Below, one piece after another: positions 8,194-14,836 of a DNA stretch of 59,565 nt. The notes beneath the pieces were generated by a model that did no database searches, was not told the DNA's origin, and was given only the letters and a program-made list of their open reading frames with translations. The translations under genes were made by a program, and so were the position numbers. How positions within the stretch are numbered: position 1 is the stretch's first letter; each line of letters starts with the position of its first letter. Source of the DNA: Saprospiraceae bacterium (GTDB lineage Bacteria > Bacteroidota > Bacteroidia > Chitinophagales > Saprospiraceae); NCBI GenBank assembly GCA_025056735.1, contig JANWVR010000097.1, positions 1 to 59,565 of the forward strand. The letters are read 5' to 3'.

Positions 8194-9246
8194 ATGACTT
8201 ACCTGCGTCCCGATATTCGCCATCCGGAGAGTCAGCGCAACGCGTTGGGTTACACTCGCAAGTATTACGAAGGCGCGCTCTCGACGCTGTGCGCCGGCTG
8301 CGGCCATGACTCCGTCAGCGGCGCCATTATTCAAGCCTGCTTCGAGTTGGCCATCGAACCACACCGTGTGGCCAAGCTATCGGGCATCGGATGCTCATCT
8401 AAGACACCCACGTATTTCCTCGGCAACTCGCACGGCTTCAACTCCGTGCACGGGCGCATGCCCTCTGTGGCTACCGGTGCCAACTTAGCCAACCGCGACC
8501 TGATTTATCTGGGCATCTCCGGCGACGGCGACACCGCCTCCATTGGCATGGGCCAGTTCGTGCACGCCCTGCGTCGCAACCTCAACATCACCTACATTGT
8601 GATGAACAACGGCTGCTACGGTCTCACCAAAGGCCAGGACTCGGCCACCGCCGACGAAGGCTCGAAGAACAAAACCGGCCACGTCAACCCCTTCCACGGC
8701 ATTGACCTGTGCGGAGTGGCCATCGAACTGGGAGCCACTTTCGTGGCGCGCAGCTTCTCGGGCGATAAAGGGCAACTCATCCCACTCATCAAAGCAGCTC
8801 TGTCGCACCAGGGCTTCGCCTTCATTGACGTGCTTTCGCCCTGTGTAACTTTCAACAATAACCCCGGCTCCACTAAGTCTTACGACTACGTCCGCGAGCA
8901 CATGGAAGTTACCGCTGCCGTGGACTACATCCCTGAAAAAGCCGAAATCACTGCCGCCTATGCCGAAGGCGAAGCCTGCGTAGTTACCCTACACGATGGC
9001 TCGCATGTGGTGCTGCGTAAACCCGACCCGGCTTGGCAACCCACCGACCGCATCGCGGCTATGAAACGCCTACACGAGGCGCGCCAAAAGGGCGAAATTC
9101 TAACCGGAGTCGTCTATCTGGAGCCTGCCGGGCGCGACCTGCATGCGATGCTTAATACCAGTCGGCGCCCGCTCAATAGCCTGAGGGAAAGCGACTTATG
9201 CCCAGGTAGCGCAGCTTTAGAGCGCATCAACGCCGAAAATCGCTGA
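8194..9246 (+). CDS. korB: 2-oxoacid:ferredoxin oxidoreductase, beta (TPP-binding) subunit
   Basis: A 350-residue TPP-binding subunit. The motif GDGDTASIGMG (110-120), followed by MNNGCYGLTKGQ, forms the diphosphate/Mg site. The [4Fe-4S] ligands are recognisable as CAGCGH (C33, C36), the Cys of GIGCSS (C67) and the Cys of LSPCVTFNN. These are the family's four cluster-binding positions, so the catalytic module is complete. It works as a heterodimer with the upstream subunit in the cytoplasm. It ends the three-gene operon; the next gene, ccmF, is convergent and only 22 bases away. The TSGPG-QRGGPSTG style of KorA together with this beta chain argues for the 2-oxoglutarate-like branch rather than pyruvate synthase. 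Confidence 0.9.
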   Translation: MTYLRPDIRHPESQRNALGYTRKYYEGALSTLCAGCGHDSVSGAIIQACFELAIEPHRVAKLSGIGCSSKTPTYFLGNSHGFNSVHGRMPSVATGANLANRDLIYLGISGDGDTASIGMGQFVHALRRNLNITYIVMNNGCYGLTKGQDSATADEGSKNKTGHVNPFHGIDLCGVAIELGATFVARSFSGDKGQLIPLIKAALSHQGFAFIDVLSPCVTFNNNPGSTKSYDYVREHMEVTAAVDYIPEKAEITAAYAEGEACVVTLHDGSHVVLRKPDPAWQPTDRIAAMKRLHEARQKGEILTGVVYLEPAGRDLHAMLNTSRRPLNSLRESDLCPGSAALERINAENR

Positions 9247-9268
9247 ACGGATAGGTGGTGAGTGCTTG

Positions 9269-12076
9269 TCAAGTCCGTAAGCGTTGTGTCCACCGATGCC
9301 AGGCGCTTAAGCCCAGGCCAAAGAGCATGAGCAGCGAGCCTAACCACACCAAGTTGATGCCTGGGAAAACGATGGCTTCCAGCACGATATAGTCTGAGCG
9401 TGGTGCATTTTCGGCAATCTCAACGGGTATGCGTCGTGCCTGTGCAGAAGCCCGTGCTGCCAGGATGGTCATGGTAGCTGTGCTGGGTTCAATGTTCTCA
9501 AAGCGGAAGTGGAGCCCCCATTTGGCTACCTCGTCCTTGAGGTTGAGCGAGCGGCTGTCTCGGATGAGGAAAACAGGAGCCGCTTTGGCGGTGGCGCCAT
9601 CCGGAGCAGTGACGAGCAGTTCAGCAGTTACAGCAATGTCGCCGGCCTCAGGCGTATAGTGCGGGTGCTCTACGTTGCGGTTGAGGCGCACTAACTGGAT
9701 GCGGTAGCCCTCGAACTCGGCGCTTTCGCCCTCTTTGAGGCGTAAAGAACGATACTGCAGCGTTTCATCGGCGTCAATAAGCCGCGCTAAGGAAGCCTCG
9801 GTCAGGCGTACGCGCATTTGCAAGGCGCCAATCTGGGCGGGCAACGTGAAAGCACCCTGCTTGGGCCGCAGGTAGAGCATGGGCGCAGCGGCATGGCCAA
9901 CGGTGTCGTCCAGCGCAAAGGCACGCAGCTTCAACCCAAAGGCTAAATCGCCCTTTTCGGGGCGATAATCCGGGTGCTGAGGCGCCTTGGTGTAGTCGTC
10001 CAGCACCAGATAGTGTTTTTTAGTAAAAATCGTATCGCCAATAGCGGCTTCATAGGCCTCGAAGCGTATACTGTCCTCTTGTTGCCGGGCAAACTCAGGG
10101 TCGAGCTCAGCCTTGGGCAGCGAAGAAACGTGGGTGAAGATATCGTAGGTCAGGTAGTGCTTGGTCGAAGGGTTGGAGGCCACCACTTGTGAGAATTGGC
10201 GGTCGTACATGACGTTGGGATAAAGCACGAATTCTTCGCCGGTGGGATTTCCCTGAGCGTCGCGTTTGCGGAAGCGCACTGCAAACGTGCGCGTTTGCCG
10301 CTCGATGGTGTCCTTCAGATAAGTAGCCTCGTAGCCGCGAATAGGCATAGGGGCGTCTTTAAGCAGCAGCACATTTTTATTCAATTCTTCGCTGCCCATA
10401 CCCTCGATGAGGCCTTCCATGGCGAAACTGTTTGATGAAATCCAGTGCTTATTCAAACCTGTGCCCAAGATGCCCAGCAGCAGCAGACCAAAGCCTATAT
10501 GCGACAGTGCCGAGCCGGCTTGCTTAAGGTTTTTCCGCAAGAAAGTGATGAGGTAATCGACGTTGGCCACCACAGCAAACATAGCGGCGAAAAGCAAGGC
10601 AAAATGCTGCCAGGCAAAGACATTGAGCCACAGGGCGTTGAGCGCTGTCAGCGCTGCCGCTCCGACCAGCGCAATAAGCATGTGTCTGGCAAAGGTGCGT
10701 CGCCAGATGGCGGCGTTGCGCTCTTGATAGCGCAACCATTGCGCCACGCCCGTAAGCAAACCTACAAAGACACCGATCCACAACTGATAGCGGTTGTGAT
10801 GCGCTACCGGGTCTTTCAGTGCCGCGCCTACATAGTCGGGCTTGAAAATTTGCACCAGCTTGTTCCACACCGGCAGCGAGGTAGCGCCCGTGATGAGCAC
10901 GGCGGAGAAGAGCAGCACCAACACGCCGATAAACATCCAGAACTCACGCGAAGCAATAGCCTCTTCCTGCTTTGGCGCGGGAATGCCTTTGCTGCGCGCC
11001 GCCATCAGGGCGATGGATAGAGCCGCAAAGGCGCCGATAAACGCGATGAGCTGCGCGCCCAAGCCCATTTCTGTAAACGCATGCGCCGAAGAGTCGCCCA
11101 GAATACCGCTGCGCGTCAGATAGGTAGAGTACAAGACCAGCACGAACGTCATCAAATAAAAGGCGTAGGCGCTGCGAATGGAGTAGCCCGTATTGCGCGC
11201 AATAAGGTGAGCGTGAATGCCTGCCACCAATGTGATCCAGGGCACGAGCGAAGTGTTCTCCACCGGATCCCAGGCCCAATAGCCACCGAAGGAGAGCGCT
11301 ACATACGCCCAGGCGCCGCCCATGAGGATGCCCAGCCCCAGGATGGCCGCTGAGAACAAAGCCCATGGCAGCGCCGGCTTCAGCCACTCGCGGTGCTCGC
11401 CCGTCCAAAGGCCCGCTATTGCATAAGAAAAAGGCACTAATGTAGAGGCAAATCCCAGGAACAGCGTGGGTGGGTGTATGGTCATCCAGTAGTTCTGCAG
11501 CAGTGGGTTCAGCCCGTTGCCCGTAATTTGGCTCAAATAGTCGGCCCGCTCAAAGATAGGCGCATCCATCGTGTGGCGCAACAGGTCGAAGGCGCTAACG
11601 CCTAACCGATACTCGCCGATATAAAGACCCAGAATCATGGAGCCGATGAACGCCTCTGCCGCCGACAATACCGTCAGCACGGGCGCCTCCCAACGGCCGG
11701 CGCGAAAAAGCAGAATCATCCCCAGCACAATGTGCCAGAAACTCCACAACAAAAAGCTGCCCTGCTGCTCTTTCCAGAACGCTGAAAATGTGTATTGAAA
11801 CGGCAGGTCATCCGAGACGTTCGCCCACGCATACTGGTATTCGTAGTATTTGTTGACCAAAATCCAGAACAGCGCGACAATAATCCCCAGCGTAGCCAAC
11901 CCGTGCACGACGAAAGCGCCACGCCCCAGCAAGCGCCAACCTGCCTCATCCGGCAGCGTGCGCCGGCGAACGGCCAGAAAATAGGAGACAGACGCCAGAA
12001 GCGCCGCTACAAAAGAAAGTACCGCGAGCAGGTGTCCGATCTGCCCCGGCAGCAAGTGTTCTCCGATGTATTGCAT
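9269..12076 (-). CDS. ccmF: Cytochrome c maturation heme lyase CcmF/CcsA-type
   Basis: A 935-residue polytopic membrane protein of the CcmF/CycK family, the subunit that ligates heme to apocytochrome c on the periplasmic side. The Trp-rich heme-handling motif is at GGYWAWDPVENTSLVPW (264-280); HPPTLFLGFA (201-210) and the helices around it are also family features. The N-terminal half holds most of the transmembrane helices; from about residue 560 there is a large hydrophilic domain, ended by a helix (FPGINLVWLGSLLMLFGLGL) and a basic tail. It is longer than the roughly 650 residues of proteobacterial CcmF, as is usual in Bacteroidota. ccmE lies 6 bases upstream, so the two are co-transcribed. 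The multiheme Act proteins at the right end of the window are obvious clients. Confidence 0.9.
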   Translation of the reverse strand: MQYIGEHLLPGQIGHLLAVLSFVAALLASVSYFLAVRRRTLPDEAGWRLLGRGAFVVHGLATLGIIVALFWILVNKYYEYQYAWANVSDDLPFQYTFSAFWKEQQGSFLLWSFWHIVLGMILLFRAGRWEAPVLTVLSAAEAFIGSMILGLYIGEYRLGVSAFDLLRHTMDAPIFERADYLSQITGNGLNPLLQNYWMTIHPPTLFLGFASTLVPFSYAIAGLWTGEHREWLKPALPWALFSAAILGLGILMGGAWAYVALSFGGYWAWDPVENTSLVPWITLVAGIHAHLIARNTGYSIRSAYAFYLMTFVLVLYSTYLTRSGILGDSSAHAFTEMGLGAQLIAFIGAFAALSIALMAARSKGIPAPKQEEAIASREFWMFIGVLVLLFSAVLITGATSLPVWNKLVQIFKPDYVGAALKDPVAHHNRYQLWIGVFVGLLTGVAQWLRYQERNAAIWRRTFARHMLIALVGAAALTALNALWLNVFAWQHFALLFAAMFAVVANVDYLITFLRKNLKQAGSALSHIGFGLLLLGILGTGLNKHWISSNSFAMEGLIEGMGSEELNKNVLLLKDAPMPIRGYEATYLKDTIERQTRTFAVRFRKRDAQGNPTGEEFVLYPNVMYDRQFSQVVASNPSTKHYLTYDIFTHVSSLPKAELDPEFARQQEDSIRFEAYEAAIGDTIFTKKHYLVLDDYTKAPQHPDYRPEKGDLAFGLKLRAFALDDTVGHAAAPMLYLRPKQGAFTLPAQIGALQMRVRLTEASLARLIDADETLQYRSLRLKEGESAEFEGYRIQLVRLNRNVEHPHYTPEAGDIAVTAELLVTAPDGATAKAAPVFLIRDSRSLNLKDEVAKWGLHFRFENIEPSTATMTILAARASAQARRIPVEIAENAPRSDYIVLEAIVFPGINLVWLGSLLMLFGLGLSAWHRWTQRLRT

Positions 12077-12082
12077 GGCTTT

Positions 12083-12478
12083 TTATCGCTTTTCCGAGCG
12101 CACGTACACCTCTTCGTCCTTGTATTTCGACGGGCATTTGAGCAACATGTCAGAGGCCTCAAATACATCGCCGCGCATCTGGCCCGTCAGCACAATCTGC
12201 TCTGAGCGCTCAAAATCCTGTGGCTTGCCGGCCCGAAGGATCACCCGGCGAACCTCGCCAGCGTCGTCGCGCAGGTAGAAAGACAGGTAGTTCGGGTCCT
12301 TCACCGGATCGTACTCCACCGGGCGGTCTTTGACCAACTGTCCCACCATCTTAACGCGGTCGCCCTTAGCAGTGGCCTGGGCGAAATTAGCATAAGTGGT
12401 CATATCCTGGCTGGCCGAAATGAGAATACCAATGGCAATAGCAATGACGGCTATGGCAATCAAGTGCGAGCGTTTCAT
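12083..12478 (-). CDS. ccmE: Cytochrome c maturation heme chaperone CcmE (CxxxY type)
   Basis: A 131-residue heme chaperone: one N-terminal membrane helix (LIAIAVIAIAIGILISA) followed by an OB-fold domain. Family features include VKMVGQLV (43-50) and the core YLSFYLRDDAGEVRRVILRAGKP. Where E. coli CcmE has the heme-linking His of HDENY, this protein has C115 and Y119 in KCPSKY, a CxxxY arrangement known from Desulfovibrio CcmE. It receives heme from the CcmABCD machinery (not in the window) and hands it to CcmF, whose gene follows directly. A good -7 box (TACCTTTGC) lies about 20 bases upstream of the start. Confidence 0.88.
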   Translation of the reverse strand: MKRSHLIAIAVIAIAIGILISASQDMTTYANFAQATAKGDRVKMVGQLVKDRPVEYDPVKDPNYLSFYLRDDAGEVRRVILRAGKPQDFERSEQIVLTGQMRGDVFEASDMLLKCPSKYKDEEVYVRSEKR

Positions 12479-12495
12479 ATGTGTTTATTTTTTTA

Positions 12496-12504
12496 GCAAA
12501 GGTA
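12496..12504 (-). promoter_or_regulatory. -7 promoter element TACCTTTGC upstream of ccmE
   Basis: On the minus strand TACCTTTGC is an exact TAnnTTTGC match, followed immediately by TAAAAAAA and then the ccmE start at 12478. The downstream A-tract is shared with two other minus-strand genes in the window. No -33 TTG is evident. Confidence 0.6.
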
Positions 12505-12573
12505 CGCGGACTATCCGCAGTTCGGGATGAATCTCCTTTAAGACGAGGCTGACCTCGCACTCCGTTGGTCGTC

Positions 12574-12602
12574 GGAAAAACGCTTTTTCAGAGAAAAACG
12601 TT
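12574..12602 (-). terminator. Rho-independent terminator after the 12621-13172 lipoprotein gene
   Basis: On the minus strand the stem AACGTTTTTC / GAAAAAGCGTT with a 3-base loop and one bulged base is followed by a run of T. It lies 19 bases past the stop codon of the lipoprotein gene and before the ccmE promoter. Confidence 0.5.
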
Positions 12603-12620
12603 TAATTAAGCGGCAAACTT

Positions 12621-13172
12621 CTATTGCCCGCACGAAGGGCAACGCACGGCCACTACAGCAAAGAAGGCATCCGGCGGAAACGCCACTCCGACCTGAGTGC
12701 CGCCCGCTTCTGCCCGGACGTCTAAGGTAAAGCGAATGTACTGCCGGTTGTCGTATTCCAGCCGAGAAGGCGCACTCATGGGTATTGTCAGGTATTCGGG
12801 CCGCGATAAACAGCGCGGGAACTGCGCCCCGGTGAAAACCTCCACGTTCCCGTCGGGCTGCGGACGCAAGAATAGATTGGCCCGTGCAAAGTCGTCGCCC
12901 ACTGTGAGCCAGGTTATGCCTGAACGCAAGTAGAAAAAACGCCGGTTCGGATGAGACGCATCCGCGCCAAACACTTCCGTTTCGGAGAACTCAGCCTGAC
13001 ACCAGTCGAGCCGAGCGTCCGTCTCCGCTATCGCACGCGCCGTGCTCATCCGAAACACTGGCCCCACCGGTGTTCGCTCCGACGAGGCCTCCGCAGAGGC
13101 CTTTGAGCCGCCTGAAGAGCACGAGGCCCACAACAAAACAACTATCCATCCGAAGACGTAGTATCGGCACAT
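12621..13172 (-). CDS. Putative lipoprotein of unknown function
   Basis: A 183-residue protein starting MCRYYVFGWIVVLLWASCSS. The hydrophobic N-terminus ends in a lipobox-like WASC, so it is probably lipid-anchored on C18. The mature part holds no domain I recognise; it is rich in beta-type segments (EYLTIPMSAPSRLEYDN, YIRFTLDVRAEAGG) and ends in the pair RCPSCG, a CxxC that might bind metal or form a disulfide. ATG 13172 is preferred over an in-frame upstream start at 13295 because it sits directly before the signal sequence. It is divergent from the methylmalonyl-CoA mutase gene and flanked downstream by a terminator, so it appears to be a single-gene unit. Confidence 0.65.
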   Translation of the reverse strand: MCRYYVFGWIVVLLWASCSSGGSKASAEASSERTPVGPVFRMSTARAIAETDARLDWCQAEFSETEVFGADASHPNRRFFYLRSGITWLTVGDDFARANLFLRPQPDGNVEVFTGAQFPRCLSRPEYLTIPMSAPSRLEYDNRQYIRFTLDVRAEAGGTQVGVAFPPDAFFAVVAVRCPSCGQ

Positions 13173-13311
13173 GCTGGCTGGTATTTTTATGGAAAAAACG
13201 GAGGGAAATTCAAACTCAGGGCAAAGAACGCTACCTAACGGCAAAGCAAAGAAGCCAGAAGCAAAAGCACCTCCAAACGCATCGTTTTCAGCCATAAAAC
13301 TGGGCGACGCC

Positions 13312-13320
13312 TATCTTTGC
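13312..13320 (+). promoter_or_regulatory. -7 promoter element TATCTTTGC
   Basis: An exact TAnnTTTGC match 18 bases upstream of the mutase ATG at 13339. It supports choosing that start over the in-frame ATG at 13171, which lies upstream of this box. Confidence 0.55.
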
Positions 13321-13338
13321 CCCACACACGATGGACTC

Positions 13339-14478
13339 ATGAGCCTACCTGCCGACTTTTTCGCTGAATTTCCGCCCGTCAGCAAGACGGAGTGGTTGGA
13401 GCGTATCGCCAAAGACCTCAAAGGCAAGGCCCTCGATGACCTGTACTGGGCCTTAGGCACCGACCTTCGCATTGACCCCTTTGGTCACCCCGACGACCAG
13501 CCCGAGCCGCCGCTGCCGCTGACAGAGGAACCGCATAATTGGGCCATCAATGAGGACGTTGAACAGCCTGACCCGCAAGCAGCCAACCGACAGGCCTTAG
13601 AGGCGCTGGCTTTTGGCGCCGAAAGCCTGCGTTTTCGGCTGGCCGAACTCGCTCAACTACCCACCTTGTTGGAGCGCATCTACCTGGACTACATCCAGCT
13701 GAATTTCAGCGGCCCAGCCGTAGAAGCCGGGCCAGCCGCCCTGCTCGATGCGCTGGGCCAGGTCGCCGACCAGCAGGGTATAGCCCGCCAACGCCTCAAT
13801 GGTGCGCTGTATTACGACCCATTGACTACCTCAGCGCCCTCCGATTGGCGCTATATCGGCGACCTGCTGACCTACGCTCGCGAAACCTTTCCAGGCTACC
13901 GAACCCTTAGCGTCAACGGAGACAGCGAGTACCGCGGCCCGGCTCACGCTGCAGAAGAATTGGCCCAACTGCTCCGGCGCGGAAACGACTACCTCCGCCT
14001 CGGCGCCGACCGCGGCATCGAGCCTGCCACCTTAGCCAACCAAATGCAATTCCAACTGTCGGTAGGCAAAAGTTACTACGTCGAAATTGCCCGCCTGCGC
14101 GCCTTCCAACTGCTGTGGCTCAACGTCTTGAAGGCCTGGAACCTGCCCTTAGAATACCCCGTGCTCGATGTGCGCTTCGCTCCGGAGGCGTATACCGATG
14201 AGTTATACACCAACATGATCCGAGCTACCACGATGGCTATGTCCGCCGTTTTGGGCGGCGCCAATCGCCTCACCGTGCTGCCTTACGATGCCGGACGCGA
14301 ACACTTAGCCCAGTATCCGCAAACCTTCAGCCGGCGCATTGCCCGAAATGTACAGCATTTGCTCAAGTTGGAGAGTGGCTTCACTGAAATCGCTGACCCC
14401 GTGGCCGGCAGCTATTTTTTAGAAAAACTAACCGCACAATTGGCCACCCAGGTCTGGAAGACTTTCATCGAGACCTAA
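13339..14478 (+). CDS. Methylmalonyl-CoA mutase small-chain homologue, short C-terminus
   Basis: A 379-residue protein related to the non-catalytic small chain of methylmalonyl-CoA mutase. The N-terminus FPPVSKTEWLERIAKDLKGK is typical of mutase chains. TIM-barrel segments are visible: GADRGIEPATLANQMQFQLSVGKSYYVEIARLRAFQLLW, then MIRATTMAMSAVLGGANRLTVLPYD and DPVAGSYFLEKLTAQLA. There is no B12-binding domain, as expected for this chain, but the protein also stops right after QVWKTFIET, where relatives I know continue for some 60 further residues (the IEAxGG region). Downstream frames close within about 30 bases, so a simple frameshift does not restore it. No large (catalytic) chain lies next to it. 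It would act in the propionyl-CoA/succinyl-CoA pathway. Confidence 0.75.
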   Translation: MSLPADFFAEFPPVSKTEWLERIAKDLKGKALDDLYWALGTDLRIDPFGHPDDQPEPPLPLTEEPHNWAINEDVEQPDPQAANRQALEALAFGAESLRFRLAELAQLPTLLERIYLDYIQLNFSGPAVEAGPAALLDALGQVADQQGIARQRLNGALYYDPLTTSAPSDWRYIGDLLTYARETFPGYRTLSVNGDSEYRGPAHAAEELAQLLRRGNDYLRLGADRGIEPATLANQMQFQLSVGKSYYVEIARLRAFQLLWLNVLKAWNLPLEYPVLDVRFAPEAYTDELYTNMIRATTMAMSAVLGGANRLTVLPYDAGREHLAQYPQTFSRRIARNVQHLLKLESGFTEIADPVAGSYFLEKLTAQLATQVWKTFIET

Positions 14479-14539
14479 GCCAGCGCTGCCTGAGCCATGG
14501 CTATTAAATAGCCCGATATAAAAAAATGAAGTCAAGCAT

Positions 14540-14572
14540 TTGGAAATGTAAAACGGATGCTACTACCTTTGC
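14540..14572 (+). promoter_or_regulatory. Promoter of tRNA-Glu (TTG -21- TACCTTTGC)
   Basis: TTG at 14540-14542 and TACCTTTGC at 14564-14572 are separated by 21 bases, close to the usual Bacteroidota -33/-7 spacing. The box ends 37 bases before the tRNA. Confidence 0.6.
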
Positions 14573-14609
14573 ACCGCTTTTTCCGAAAGGAAAGGCAGAC
14601 GCCAAAAAA

Positions 14610-14681
14610 GGCCCGTTCGTCTAGCGGTCAGGACACGTCCCTTTCACGGATGAAACACGGGTTCGATTCCCGTACGGGTCA
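14610..14681 (+). tRNA. tRNA-Glu (anticodon TTC)
   Basis: A full cloverleaf can be folded. The acceptor stem GGCCCGT pairs with ACGGGTC (one G-U) with discriminator A; the anticodon stem CGTCC/GGATG carries loop CTTTCAC with anticodon TTC; the T arm is ACGGG-TTCGATT-CCCGT. CCA is not encoded. The gene has its own promoter and is followed 5 bases later by a terminator, so it is a one-gene unit. Confidence 0.95.
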
Positions 14682-14685
14682 CAAA

Positions 14686-14727
14686 GGCCCTGTGAGGTGT
14701 AAAATCCTCGCAGGGCTTTTTGTTTTT
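14686..14727 (+). terminator. Rho-independent terminator after tRNA-Glu
   Basis: The stem GCCCTGTGAGG / CCTCGCAGGGC (one G-U pair) encloses an 8-base loop and is followed by TTTTTGTTTTT. It lies directly behind the tRNA-Glu gene. Confidence 0.85.
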
Positions 14728-14836
14728 ATTGGCGATTTTTGCTGCTGAAAAAAACCAAAAGCCGATACTACCGCCAGAGACCGACGCACCTTCGTCTCCG
14801 AATGCCTTTTTCATCTTCATCTTTAACCTGACGTTT

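Noticed and set aside
14557-14748. A 63-codon reading frame spanning tRNA-Glu
   Set aside because: It runs straight through the tRNA and its terminator and cannot be a real protein gene.
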